The notes below the pieces were generated by a model. The model did no database searches. It was not told where the DNA came from and was given only the letters and a program-made list of their open reading frames with translations. A stretch of 64,000 bases of DNA, taken from positions 1,736,001 through 1,800,000 of the forward strand of contig NZ_CP171821.2 in NCBI RefSeq assembly GCF_028401415.2, given 5' to 3'. Shown piece after piece: positions 16,592 to 25,758 of the stretch. A program made the translations under genes and the position numbers. Every line of letters starts with the position of its first letter. The first letter of the stretch is position 1. This stretch comes from Glaciecola sp028401415 (lineage in GTDB: Bacteria; Pseudomonadota; Gammaproteobacteria; Enterobacterales; Alteromonadaceae).

Positions 16592-19093
16592 TCATATTTG
16601 ATGCGGCTTTGTGGAAGGCTTAAATTTGTTAGAATGATTGGAAACTGGCACAAAACTAGCGCTAAGTTGTGCTAAATGATGCTGCATCGCGAACACAACT
16701 GCGATCACAATAAGCAATAAATAGTGCAATCCTAAAAATATATAAAAGGTTGTTTGCTCTAAGAGCAGGCTTTCTCTGTCAGGGCTAAATAAAAACTGAA
16801 GTGGCGTAAAAACCGTGTTGTATTTAAACACGAGGTCTACAAGGCTTATGCTGATTAACCAGTGTCCGACAGGCCCTGATGCACAAATGAATATGACGCC
16901 CGTTACTATCGACGCAAAGGAAGCAGACGCTCTTTCTTCACTGAAAAGTTTTACAAGCATACGGCTGCTTATCAATATACACGGCGGGTAGAATGCAAAT
17001 CCAAGTAACGCTATGCTGTACCCATTGTTTTTCATCAATTCGGTGAGGTTATCTGTGCCTGCCTGCACAACCACGACCAGATAAGAAAATGGCACAACTA
17101 ACATAGCCCACGCGCTATACAGTATGAGGTGATAGTTTAATGAGCGCGGCAAATTACGCGCTGCACACACATCACTGGCTATGACTACATATAAAAACAC
17201 AAAGGGTAAAGTTAGCGCAAAAAAGCGATAAATAATTTCCACTGGATGCGGCAAAAAATTCCATACTGGAAAGCCAACCACGTCCCATAAAGCTTCATGC
17301 GGGAAGACGATGTGAGCGCCAATGCTTATTGATAAGCCAATTATTACACAAGCAAGCAGTGTGTCTTTGGAATAAAGTCGTCCCAAGCGATTTGCACGCC
17401 CTATCACGACCAACGGCGCAAAAGCTAAACTGACAAATAAGAATGATATGAACAAGGGAGAAAGCGGTGCGGGGTATTTATCAAACACTTCTTTGACGTT
17501 GTATGGCGTTGCATCGAGGCTAAGCAAAACCCAAAGCGCGACAGCTAGCAACAAGGTCATGCCAATGAAAGATATGACGATAGGTCTGATCGCCTGGGTA
17601 CGCCGAAGTTCTGGTGTTTTCTTTGTAGAGTAAATGCTAGTGCTGACACCATCAGCCGCATTCATGTCGTGGCGAGATGATAGTGCTTGCTCGGAGCGAA
17701 TCTGATTTACTGCAACGCGCGTTTTGTGCTGCATGGGTTGTCGCGTTTGATGAGAGCGATAGAGTGTTAACCCTAAGCAAAAACCGAACACGTTTAACAA
17801 GGTGTCGGAAACGGATGCTACTTTATTCGCCATCAACAATTGTGTCAGCTCTAACGCACTTATCGCGGCGAAGGTCAGCATTAACACAAACACGTAATGC
17901 AGTGTGCTCGCCTTAGCTTTGTGTCTGTAAAACTGCACTAACAGGCCCAAAGGGATAAATAGCGCAGTCTTTCGCACCAATTGCGTGATCGCGACAAAGG
18001 GTTCATCTGCCCAATAAGCCAAAAAGGGAATAGAGAAAAATCCATCCACCCTAGCCCAAAACTGCCCTCGATTTACCACCTCAATAGGAAAGGTGTATAA
18101 ACCTAGCAAGACAAAGAAAAAACCAAAATAAGCGATGATGGCGTAAAACGAAAGCCTTTGAGCACGAGATTCACCGTGTTCTGCCGACCCATTGGATGAT
18201 GACGTACCTCTTTCAATTGAGTGGAACAACTTCCGAGCAATTACAATCCCAACAAAAGCAGCTATGACATCAGTGATATCAGTGAAGCGACTTAAAACAG
18301 GCAGTTGCGCCAGCTCAATGGCAATGGCAGTAAGCATTAAAAACATCGTCGTTTTTTGCGGATGAAAACGATCTGACTTTATATAGCACCACGTGATAGC
18401 AGCCCAAATTAATATATCGATGATGATGCTAAGGGAGCCGCTGATAGGTTTGCGGGTAATTTCGTAAAAGGGGATTGTTGAAATCCGTCCATCTGCCCAT
18501 TTTTTTGTCAGTTCGGTAAAACTTAAGGATAAATCGAAGGGCATTAAGCTGTAGATAAACAAGATAGTGATGATCACAATGCCATATACCTGCCACTTAT
18601 CAGAGCGCTGCTCAGATGACATTTTCAGCAAAAGGGCATGGGCGCGAGCTTTGGTCACAGCAAAAATCAACAGGGTGAGTAATATCCCTAAACCCTGCGC
18701 ATAGACGTCTTTAAACGAAGTGGTGCGCCTGTCGATAAATAGCTGCGCAAATTCTATGGCAATGGATATCGCGCCAATGCCTGCTATCACTAAAACGGAA
18801 TATAGGAATATCTTAAAAACGTTTTTTTCGCCTGATTTGAGCAACATGGCGCAATAAAAGAGCGGCGCCATTAACAAGAAGTTCGTGAACCAGTCGGCAC
18901 GTTTGTCAGGGTCAATGGCGAAGTCTAGTTTATCAAGAGACGCAAATATTGATATTGCTTCAGATACACTCACGTCATTGAAATTAAGTGGCACAAGGCT
19001 GCCATAAATGACGAACAGCAAATACGCCAGCGTCGCTAGCAGTATCCGCTGCCTCACATTTGCCGCGATTGCCTCATGCATGTCTACATTCAT
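16592..19093 (-). CDS. Large polytopic membrane protein with VanZ-like repeats
   Basis: 833-aa protein with about 18-20 hydrophobic segments. At least three regions resemble VanZ-like domains: a helix with SLVPLNF or SLMPFDL, then a soluble turn with D-K/R-W-FTNFLLMAPL, then a helix carrying I-E-x-x-QL-x-I/L with D-x-x-D downstream (about residues 20-150, 180-290 and 330-450). Repeated VanZ modules in one chain are seen in planktonic proteobacteria, with no established function. VanZ itself gives low-level teicoplanin resistance. The C-terminal half (after about residue 500) has further helices without a recognised domain. It ends 145 nt before the YHS gene and is probably independent. Confidence 0.75.
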   Translation of the reverse strand: MNVDMHEAIAANVRQRILLATLAYLLFVIYGSLVPLNFNDVSVSEAISIFASLDKLDFAIDPDKRADWFTNFLLMAPLFYCAMLLKSGEKNVFKIFLYSVLVIAGIGAISIAIEFAQLFIDRRTTSFKDVYAQGLGILLTLLIFAVTKARAHALLLKMSSEQRSDKWQVYGIVIITILFIYSLMPFDLSLSFTELTKKWADGRISTIPFYEITRKPISGSLSIIIDILIWAAITWCYIKSDRFHPQKTTMFLMLTAIAIELAQLPVLSRFTDITDVIAAFVGIVIARKLFHSIERGTSSSNGSAEHGESRAQRLSFYAIIAYFGFFFVLLGLYTFPIEVVNRGQFWARVDGFFSIPFLAYWADEPFVAITQLVRKTALFIPLGLLVQFYRHKAKASTLHYVFVLMLTFAAISALELTQLLMANKVASVSDTLLNVFGFCLGLTLYRSHQTRQPMQHKTRVAVNQIRSEQALSSRHDMNAADGVSTSIYSTKKTPELRRTQAIRPIVISFIGMTLLLAVALWVLLSLDATPYNVKEVFDKYPAPLSPLFISFLFVSLAFAPLVVIGRANRLGRLYSKDTLLACVIIGLSISIGAHIVFPHEALWDVVGFPVWNFLPHPVEIIYRFFALTLPFVFLYVVIASDVCAARNLPRSLNYHLILYSAWAMLVVPFSYLVVVVQAGTDNLTELMKNNGYSIALLGFAFYPPCILISSRMLVKLFSEERASASFASIVTGVIFICASGPVGHWLISISLVDLVFKYNTVFTPLQFLFSPDRESLLLEQTTFYIFLGLHYLLLIVIAVVFAMQHHLAQLSASFVPVSNHSNKFKPSTKPHQI

Positions 19094-19143
19094 CCTTAAT
19101 GTTCATCGTAGCTAATCCATTCTTGACCCTTAAAACAAGGTTA

Positions 19144-21285
19144 TTAATCTGAGCTTGGTTTATCCTCAGTTTCGGATGCTTCTCTATATTTTTCAAACCA
19201 AGCGAGTATATTTTCAATCTTCCCTACCATTCTAGACGGTTTACTCGCGATGCCGTGAGAGGCTCCAGGCACTTTCACTAATACCGTATCTACTTTTAAC
19301 AGTTTCAAAGCTTGATAGTACTGCTCAGTCTCTGACATAGGTGTCCGTTTGTCATTGACGCCTGTCAACAACATTGTAGGTGTTTTTACATTCGCCACTA
19401 AAGACAGCGGCGAACGCTCCCAGTAATGCTCTAAATTATCCCACGGCATACCCGGGAACTGATAGGGAATTTGATACAAACCGCTGTCTGCTGTAAGCAC
19501 TTTTGAAATCCAGTTGATCACAGGCTTTGCCACCACCGCAGCCTTAAATCGGTCAGTCAAGCCAATTGCATAGGCAGTTGCAATACCACCAGCTGAACCA
19601 CCGGTGATAAACAAGTTATCAGGATCGGCAACGCCTTTTTCGATTAGCGCATCTATGCCCGACATATGATCGGCAAAATCATACTTTGACGAGTATTTGT
19701 TCTGCAACAATAGCGCGAAGCGCTCACCATAACCTGTACTGCCGCGATGATTATTAAAAAACACGACGTAGCCCTCGGCTGCCATGCGCAGCACTTCTGA
19801 TGAAAAGTGTGGACCATATGCCAAATGTGGACCGCCATGAATCTCGATAATCAAAGGATATGTTTTGGAGGCATCATACTGTGGCGGCAGCACATACCAG
19901 CCATGAATTTCTTCGCCATCAATCGATGACTTGTAGGTAATCTCTTCAATAGCGCCTAAATTCTTATGCGCAAACAGGTCCTCATTGAGCCGGGTAAGCT
20001 GAACTTCTTTGCGCCCGTCTTTTATATACATGTCCGCTGGTCGGTCAAAACGCCCTTTGGTAAAGGCAATGACACCGTCAACAGCGCTAAAGTCCCCGCT
20101 CGTATAAGGTCGCCCCAAGGACTCACCCCCCAAACCAGACACTTCATTCTCATGTTTGCCTGACAAGCTGACATAATCGACTTGCGTGACGCCTCTGACC
20201 ATTTGCTGATAATACAGGCCACTATTACCCTTCCACTGAAAGTTGGATAGACTGTTGTCGACATCCTCTGACAGATTGCGATCATTGCTACCATCCACGT
20301 CCATCACGTGCAAATACCGGTTGCGATAAGCAAGCTTTTTATCATCACGTTTAGAATACGCAATCAATTTACCGTTGGGAGAAACCACGGGACTGCTTTC
20401 AGCGCCAGGTGCATCGGTAATCTGTGTAATGCTGCCATTAAGCGTCACCATAAATATATCCGACTCACCAGGCTCATACTCCCAGTTGTCACTTCGATTT
20501 GCTGAGAAGACAATACCTTGGCTGTCAGCTGTCCAGCTTAGGCTACCGCTATGATGATATGCGCCGCTAGTAATTTGGCGAGCAGTACCGCCATCTGCTG
20601 GCACAGTAAAAATATGCGTATATGCTGGCTCCAAAACGCCTCGCCCATCAGCTTGATAACGCGCTTTGGTAATGTATTGAAACGGCTCAGCCCATTCTGC
20701 CTCTTTGGGTTTATCTGGCATTGATACCGATAAAGGCTTTTCTTTTACCGACACACTCATGGTAAATGCGAGTTGTTTACCATCAGGCGACCATGCAAGC
20801 GATGAGGGCGACTCCCACACATTGCTAATCAATGCAGTTTGCCCGCTGTCCATCCAGCGAACATAAAGTTGGGGCTTTCCATCTGAATTGGAAATATAGG
20901 CTAAGCGCGACCCGTCGGGTGACCAGCGCGGTGAATAGTAGTTGCTCTTGGAAGATAAAACAGGACGATGACTTTGACCGTCAGTACTCGCTATCCAAAT
21001 ACTCGAGCGTGCGCTATCGGTCATAATATCATTGGAACGCCTAACGTAAGCGACGTGCTCTGCATCAGGTGAAACTTGCGGATCGCTGGCAAGTTCTAAC
21101 TCAAAAATGTCCTGCGCTTGAAAAATTAATGGCGCGTCTTCATCCTCTACGCTTGATGAGTCTGCCCAGGCACTAAAGGAAGAAAGCAACACAATGGAGC
21201 TTGTCAGCAAGGCCTTTGTCACCTTTTCCTTTAACATTACGCCCATGTTCCCCATCTCTCTATTTGCAAATAAACGCTTTTTCAA
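19144..21285 (-). CDS. S9-family prolyl oligopeptidase-like peptidase
   Basis: About 713-aa exported serine peptidase of family S9 (acylaminoacyl/dipeptidyl peptidase group). After a signal peptide ending near SAWA comes a TolB-like beta-propeller with repeated SPDGS/WSPDGK motifs, then the alpha/beta hydrolase domain. The nucleophile is in GGSAGG, the aspartate in TGVNDKRTP and the histidine in GASHG near the C-terminus. The reading frame opens at a GTG at 21303. A TTG at 21285 sits 5 nt after AGGGGGA, the best ribosome-binding site, so I placed the start there; internal ATGs at 21237-21255 are alternatives. Likely role: degradation of peptides in the periplasm. Confidence 0.87.
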   Translation of the reverse strand: MKKRLFANREMGNMGVMLKEKVTKALLTSSIVLLSSFSAWADSSSVEDEDAPLIFQAQDIFELELASDPQVSPDAEHVAYVRRSNDIMTDSARSSIWIASTDGQSHRPVLSSKSNYYSPRWSPDGSRLAYISNSDGKPQLYVRWMDSGQTALISNVWESPSSLAWSPDGKQLAFTMSVSVKEKPLSVSMPDKPKEAEWAEPFQYITKARYQADGRGVLEPAYTHIFTVPADGGTARQITSGAYHHSGSLSWTADSQGIVFSANRSDNWEYEPGESDIFMVTLNGSITQITDAPGAESSPVVSPNGKLIAYSKRDDKKLAYRNRYLHVMDVDGSNDRNLSEDVDNSLSNFQWKGNSGLYYQQMVRGVTQVDYVSLSGKHENEVSGLGGESLGRPYTSGDFSAVDGVIAFTKGRFDRPADMYIKDGRKEVQLTRLNEDLFAHKNLGAIEEITYKSSIDGEEIHGWYVLPPQYDASKTYPLIIEIHGGPHLAYGPHFSSEVLRMAAEGYVVFFNNHRGSTGYGERFALLLQNKYSSKYDFADHMSGIDALIEKGVADPDNLFITGGSAGGIATAYAIGLTDRFKAAVVAKPVINWISKVLTADSGLYQIPYQFPGMPWDNLEHYWERSPLSLVANVKTPTMLLTGVNDKRTPMSETEQYYQALKLLKVDTVLVKVPGASHGIASKPSRMVGKIENILAWFEKYREASETEDKPSSD

Positions 21286-21371
21286 GGTGTTCCCCCTAAT
21301 CACAAAATGTGGTTGTTGTTCAGACTCATGTGCTGGACACTGCTGCTATATAAACTGCTGCTGTCGAATGA

Positions 21372-21785
21372 CTAGTACGAAAGCTCATGCAACAATGTAT
21401 GCATATCTGGCTGCCATTGAAAGTCTTTCATTTTTACGCGATTGTTAAATACTGCCACGCCTTCTTCTTGTAGCTTGCCTGTTTGCAGTCTTGCGTGTTC
21501 GCTAGCCTTATCAAACGCGATTTCTCCGCTACTTCGAACGATACGATGCCAGTTAACGCTCCTCGGATGCTCACGATGTTTCTCAGAGCTTGACGATAGA
21601 GTGTTGTGCAAAGATTCGTACTGCGGCAAGCCGCCAAGGGCTTTACCGACCAATCTTGCCCTCCCTGGCAAACCCGCTAAATCTGCAATTTGCCCATAGC
21701 TAGCAACTTTGCCTCTGGGCACTAAATTCACAACTTTATAAATATTAATGTATTTTTTTGGGCTAGCGGCTTCAATAGGGCGCAT
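21372..21785 (-). CDS. Alkyltransferase-like protein (ATL), MGMT fold
   Basis: 137-aa protein of the O6-methylguanine-DNA methyltransferase fold without the alkyl-acceptor cysteine. The helix-turn-helix segment (VPRGKVASYGQIADLAGLPG) and the binding-site region VNWHRIVRSSG are clear. Methyltransferases have PCHRV here, whereas this protein has Trp in place of Cys, the defining feature of alkyltransferase-like proteins. These bind O6-alkylguanine in DNA and flag it for nucleotide excision repair. The C-terminal 30 residues are variable. It ends head-to-head with nothing obvious and lies just after kynU on the same strand (20 nt gap), probably co-transcribed. Confidence 0.85.
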   Translation of the reverse strand: MRPIEAASPKKYINIYKVVNLVPRGKVASYGQIADLAGLPGRARLVGKALGGLPQYESLHNTLSSSSEKHREHPRSVNWHRIVRSSGEIAFDKASEHARLQTGKLQEEGVAVFNNRVKMKDFQWQPDMHTLLHELSY

Positions 21786-21805
21786 ATAATAAATTCTTTA
21801 AATCT

Positions 21806-23068
21806 TTAGGTAACAGCGTGTTTTACTTGGTATTCACTGTTCAAGTATAGCTTGTTTTCCATTACTACCTTTAGCCGAAGTGCAGCCTCAAGCATGTCTT
21901 GGTGACGCAAGAATAAAGGTGAAAAACCTAACCGCAAAATATTTGGCGCACGAAAGTCTGCAATCACCTTTTTATCAATTAAGGCCTGGCAAATCGCATA
22001 GGCATCAGGATGTGAGTAAGCCAACTGGCTACCGCGCTGACACGGCTCACTTGGCGTAATACAAATAAAGCCATCGTTTGGCAAAAAAAGCGCATCAAAG
22101 CATGCTTCAAAAAAACCTAGCAAACTCACAGATTTTTCTCTGATTTGTTGTGCACTTAAGCCATTGAAGATATCAAGCGATGCATCTAGGACGCTCATTG
22201 AAATAATTTGCGGCGTGCCTGCTAAAAATGCCCGCACGCCCTGCCCTGCCTCGTATTTTTGGGTGAACTCGAAGGGTTTTTTGTGGCCCATCCAGCCAGA
22301 TAAAGGTTGGCGAATATCGTTCAAGTGACGTTTTGCGGCATACACAAATGCGGGCGCGCCCGGTCCACCATTTAAATACTTATAGGTGCAGCCCACCGCA
22401 TAATCAACATTACAGCCATTCAAATCTAATTCAAGGGCACCAGCGCTGTGAGCTAAGTCCCATATCACTAAAATATCGTGACGATGTGCAGCCTCTGTGA
22501 TCGCAGCCATGTCCAAAATACGTCCGCTTCTGAAATTCACATGAGTTAGCATAAGCACAGCGGCTTGTTCAGCATACTTATCAATGCTGCTGAGAATTTC
22601 GTCCTCGTCAATGCATACTAATTCGCATTTGCTTTTGCCCAGTAAATCACTTAGGCCCTGCACCATATAAAGGTCGGTTGGGAAATTATCTGATTGAGAC
22701 AGCACGAGTGATTTATCGCATTTATGCAAAGCGGCGCACAGCACTTTGGTTAAGTTCACTGAAATAGAGTCGCATGCGATAACTTGAGACGCTTCTGCAC
22801 CCAGTAATGGTGCGATTTTAGCGCCCACTTGAGCGGGCAAATCAATCCACTGATGTTTATTCCAGCTGCTGATGAGGTCATCGCCCCATTGCTGTTCTAC
22901 AACTGTTTTAGCACGCGTTTTCGCCGCCTTTGGCAAGGGCCCTAATGAGTTGCCATCAAGATAGATACAATCTTCAGGCAACAAAAAGTCATTTAAAATG
23001 TGTTTTAAGGGGTCTTGCTGGTCAAGACTTGCAGCTTCGCTTCGAAGGCGCTGACTTAGATCTGTCAT
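21806..23068 (-). CDS. kynU: Kynureninase
   Basis: 420-aa PLP enzyme that cleaves kynurenine to anthranilate and alanine. Family landmarks: IYLDGNSLGPLPK near residue 35, LSQSDNFPTDLYM, VIWDLAHSAGALELDLN, and the Schiff-base lysine region GCTYKYLNGGPGAPAFVY. Length matches bacterial KynU (about 415-425 aa). No tryptophan dioxygenase gene is nearby. The next gene upstream is a lipoprotein hydrolase with a kynurenine-formamidase-like HGGxW motif, so together they could form part of tryptophan catabolism. The alkyltransferase-like gene follows downstream. Confidence 0.93.
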   Translation of the reverse strand: MTDLSQRLRSEAASLDQQDPLKHILNDFLLPEDCIYLDGNSLGPLPKAAKTRAKTVVEQQWGDDLISSWNKHQWIDLPAQVGAKIAPLLGAEASQVIACDSISVNLTKVLCAALHKCDKSLVLSQSDNFPTDLYMVQGLSDLLGKSKCELVCIDEDEILSSIDKYAEQAAVLMLTHVNFRSGRILDMAAITEAAHRHDILVIWDLAHSAGALELDLNGCNVDYAVGCTYKYLNGGPGAPAFVYAAKRHLNDIRQPLSGWMGHKKPFEFTQKYEAGQGVRAFLAGTPQIISMSVLDASLDIFNGLSAQQIREKSVSLLGFFEACFDALFLPNDGFICITPSEPCQRGSQLAYSHPDAYAICQALIDKKVIADFRAPNILRLGFSPLFLRHQDMLEAALRLKVVMENKLYLNSEYQVKHAVT

Positions 23069-23116
23069 TTAGGCATCTTCACTCTTAAAAATGGAACCGA
23101 ACGATGAATTACTCAA

Positions 23117-24013
23117 TCAGGGCTTTGCTTCAAACCTGGCAAGTACATCAAGAATGTGTTTAAACGCAAATGTACCCGGATGGATCCAATCAAAGTGCCC
23201 GGCTTCTGACTCGAATATTTCTGTGGCATCTGGATGTCGAGCAAATTTTGCATCTACGATGGTATCTTTTCCTCCTATGAGCACAAAAGCTGAGCCTGAT
23301 TCAAAGTCATAGTTTAGTACTGAGGCGTGTTGGTATTGCTCAAGTCTTTGCTCAGCATCGCCGCCCATAAACACAGGGGTTGCCGATTGACAAGCGTTGT
23401 CGCCTTTGGAATATCCAATTATGTCAACAATGGGCGCAAGTCCAATAGCGGTGGAATCAGGCCATTTGTCACTTACATTAAGATCATCGTTTTGAGGTAG
23501 CACCTTTGCAGACGCTAGCATTGCTAAATGTCCGCCCGCGCTGTGACCCATAAACACCAGCGGAAGCGCGCTAAACGAGTCCGGATAATCATCTTTTATT
23601 TTATGTACAGCCAGCACAATATCTTCAATCGCCACCGGCCATTCTCCCCCGTTGCCTGCACGGCGATATTCCAGACTCCATACTTGATAGCCTGCTTTGG
23701 ATAAGGCGCTGCTAAATGCCTGAGTATGCTCAATATCAAATTGCGATAACCAGCAGCCGCCGTGTATAAACACGATATTTGCCTTTGCCTGATTGTCTAG
23801 CGGTCGATATCGCCAAATTTGCTGGTTAGGATCTTCGCCATAAGAGATCACCTGTGCAGGGGGCTCAAAGGCCAAGCTGGTCACATCCGAGAAGGCCACG
23901 TTATGTGCTAATGAATTAATCTTAAGTTCACTAGGTGTTTGTTCGACCTGCGTTTTTAATGCACACGCACTCACGCAACATATCAAAAGTAGTAATAAAA
24001 ACGGTTGACTCAT
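23117..24013 (-). CDS. Lipoprotein alpha/beta hydrolase, kynurenine formamidase-like
   Basis: 298-aa alpha/beta hydrolase. The N-terminus has a hydrophobic stretch and a lipobox-like VSAC (C17), predicting a lipoprotein. The oxyanion motif HGGCW, the nucleophile elbow GHSAGG, and a late D (GGKDTIVD) and H (EAGHFDW) are visible. The HGGxW motif is characteristic of the BNA7/kynurenine-formamidase and BD-FAE group. It starts 49 nt upstream of kynU on the same strand, suggesting that N-formylkynurenine or an ester is the substrate. A lipid-anchored formamidase would be unusual, so a general esterase role is the alternative. Confidence 0.72.
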   Translation of the reverse strand: MSQPFLLLLLICCVSACALKTQVEQTPSELKINSLAHNVAFSDVTSLAFEPPAQVISYGEDPNQQIWRYRPLDNQAKANIVFIHGGCWLSQFDIEHTQAFSSALSKAGYQVWSLEYRRAGNGGEWPVAIEDIVLAVHKIKDDYPDSFSALPLVFMGHSAGGHLAMLASAKVLPQNDDLNVSDKWPDSTAIGLAPIVDIIGYSKGDNACQSATPVFMGGDAEQRLEQYQHASVLNYDFESGSAFVLIGGKDTIVDAKFARHPDATEIFESEAGHFDWIHPGTFAFKHILDVLARFEAKP

Positions 24014-24037
24014 CCATGGATTCTCATTGCTGTTGGA

Positions 24038-24901
24038 TCAGGTCTTTAGCTTATCATCCAGCCAGTCAAAAGTATCTTGCCAAAGTGAATGCGCGTGCTT
24101 TTGAAAATAGCCCATATGGTCAATCGACTTCATGCCCGCCTCTTGTGGCGAAATATCACGAGGGACAACACGCGCATTCTTATAGCCTTTAAAAAATGCA
24201 TCTCTGGATGCAGGCTGTGCCCATTTGTCGTCTAGTGCATTGGCAGCCACAATTTCTTTGTCGAATTTTGCAAACTGTTCGTGCAAGTGTTGCATATTTG
24301 GATCATCAAAAAAGTAATGCGGGAAACTGCACCAGTGCTTCCACTGACGATACACATCTATCGGCAAATCCTCTCCCATGCCTAGCTTGCTCCACGCTAG
24401 AAACCCGTGTCGTTTAACAATAGCGGGCGCAATGACTCGCCACCAAAAAGCGACTTTGTAACGCTCAAGAACAGGCATGTATGAACTATTGCCCGCTCCG
24501 GTTCCAAATACATAAGCACCTTCGATTAAATGGGCATTAGGCAAAAGCCCTACGGCATGCCCACCGTAGGAATGCCCAATGAGGTAAATGGGTAAATTGA
24601 AACGCTGGGCATAATCAACAGCAGCGGCTAAGTCTTGTTGCGCCCAATCAAGATAGTCCATTTTTAAGCCCTTAAGCGAGCCGGCTTTTGACTGGGCAAT
24701 ACCTCGATAGTCTAAGGTCAACACATTAAACCCTGATTTGTTGGCAGCAAATGCATAGCGCTGATAAAAGCGCTGTGGCACGCCCGTCGCTCCAGCGAGC
24801 ACAATTTGCGCCTTCGGCCGGTATGCCTGATAAACCATGGCTCGCAGTGCAGTATCGTCTTGCGTGCGCAACTGAACGCTGGCTATTGAGAGAGTTTTCA
24901 T
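24038..24901 (-). CDS. Alpha/beta hydrolase, MerR-controlled
   Basis: 287-aa alpha/beta hydrolase of the type called predicted alpha/beta hydrolase (COG4757-like). Seen: an oxyanion region LAGATGVPQRFYQRYA, a YRG(I) motif, the nucleophile elbow GHSYGG (about residue 112 from this start) and a late His in DHMGYF. There is no signal peptide. The frame is open to 24976, but the ATG at 24901 is preceded by AAGGAAG and lies downstream of the promoter, so the shorter start is better. It is divergent from a MerR-family gene, with a dyad in the long promoter spacer, indicating effector-induced expression. The inducer and substrate are unknown. Confidence 0.82.
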   Translation of the reverse strand: MKTLSIASVQLRTQDDTALRAMVYQAYRPKAQIVLAGATGVPQRFYQRYAFAANKSGFNVLTLDYRGIAQSKAGSLKGLKMDYLDWAQQDLAAAVDYAQRFNLPIYLIGHSYGGHAVGLLPNAHLIEGAYVFGTGAGNSSYMPVLERYKVAFWWRVIAPAIVKRHGFLAWSKLGMGEDLPIDVYRQWKHWCSFPHYFFDDPNMQHLHEQFAKFDKEIVAANALDDKWAQPASRDAFFKGYKNARVVPRDISPQEAGMKSIDHMGYFQKHAHSLWQDTFDWLDDKLKT

Positions 24902-24940
24902 ACTTCCTTCCCTTTTGCTAATGACTTGGAAAAGCGAGGA

Positions 24941-24976
24941 ATAGAGTATAAAGTATGGAGCCAAGTCCATAGTCAA
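24941..24976 (-). promoter_or_regulatory. MerR-type promoter and operator
   Basis: Read on the minus strand: -35 TTGACT (24976-24971) and -10 TATACT (24950-24945) or TTATAC (24951-24946), giving a 19-20 bp spacer. This over-long spacing is characteristic of MerR-activated promoters. Within the spacer lies the dyad ATGGA-N6-TCCAT (24955-24970). The promoter points to the hydrolase gene, and the merR-like gene diverges from it. Confidence 0.8.
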
Positions 24977-25006
24977 CCGTTTTTTGTTTGGTAAGGAAGG
25001 TTTATT

Positions 25007-25351
25007 ATGAAAGCAAGCGAAATTTCCATAGCGAGTGGCGTATCAAAAGATACGCTACGTTACTATGAAAAAACTGGGTTGATAACGCCGCCAACGCGCG
25101 GAAAAAATGGATATAGACATTATCAAAAAACACATTTGAAACAGCTTAAATTTATCAAATTCGCACAATCTGCTGGCTTTCCCCTTTCTAAAATAAAGGA
25201 AGCGATTCCATTTTTAGACAAACCAGAGCCAAAATGCCCCAGGCTAAAGGCGGCGTTGAACGAACAACTGAATGCTATCGATGAAAAAATTATCGCTTTA
25301 AATGAGGCAAAACAAACTCTCATTAAATGGATGACACAGACATATGGTTAA
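25007..25351 (+). CDS. MerR-family transcriptional regulator
   Basis: 114-aa regulator: winged helix-turn-helix at residues 1-70 (SIASGVSKDTLRYYEKTGLI, NGYRHY) and a coiled-coil dimerisation helix at about 80-112. There is no CxC or paired cysteines of the metal sensors (one Cys only, at about residue 78), so it is not an obvious CueR/ZntR type. AAGGAAGG precedes the ATG at a good distance. It is divergent from an alpha/beta hydrolase and overlaps yjbQ by 8 nt. Confidence 0.88.
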   Translation: MKASEISIASGVSKDTLRYYEKTGLITPPTRGKNGYRHYQKTHLKQLKFIKFAQSAGFPLSKIKEAIPFLDKPEPKCPRLKAALNEQLNAIDEKIIALNEAKQTLIKWMTQTYG

Positions 25352-25754
25352 GCAATATACGCTTCAACTTCCGCCTTTTGCTCGCGGATTTCACATCATC
25401 ACAGACAATATTCTCAATGCCATAGGAGAACTGCCAGAATCGGGCTTACTTAGCGTATTTATTCAGCACACTTCAGCGTCGCTTACGATTAATGAAAATG
25501 CCGATCCGAGCGTGAGGCGCGATCTGGAAAGGCATACCAACATACTAGCGCCAGAAAATGCTCCCTATTTTGAACACACATTTGAGGGGAGCGATGACAT
25601 GCCAGCACATATCAAAGCGTCGTTGTATGGCAGTAGTGTGAATGTCCCAATCTTAAATTCTCGACTTGGTTTAGGTACATGGCAGGGAATTTATTTAGGC
25701 GAGCACCGCGACCATGGTGGTCGCAGGCGTTTGTTACTTACTGTAATAAGTTAA
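25344..25754 (+). CDS. yjbQ: YjbQ/UPF0047 family protein
   Basis: 136-aa protein of the YjbQ (UPF0047) family, with the diagnostic HTSASLTINENADPSVRRD segment at residues about 46-64 and GTWQGIYLGEHRDHGGRR towards the C-terminus. Family members have weak thiamine-phosphate synthase activity; the native role is unsettled. It starts inside the last codons of the MerR gene (8-nt overlap), so it is co-transcribed with it. Confidence 0.9.
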   Translation: MVKQYTLQLPPFARGFHIITDNILNAIGELPESGLLSVFIQHTSASLTINENADPSVRRDLERHTNILAPENAPYFEHTFEGSDDMPAHIKASLYGSSVNVPILNSRLGLGTWQGIYLGEHRDHGGRRRLLLTVIS

Positions 25755-25758
25755 CGAT

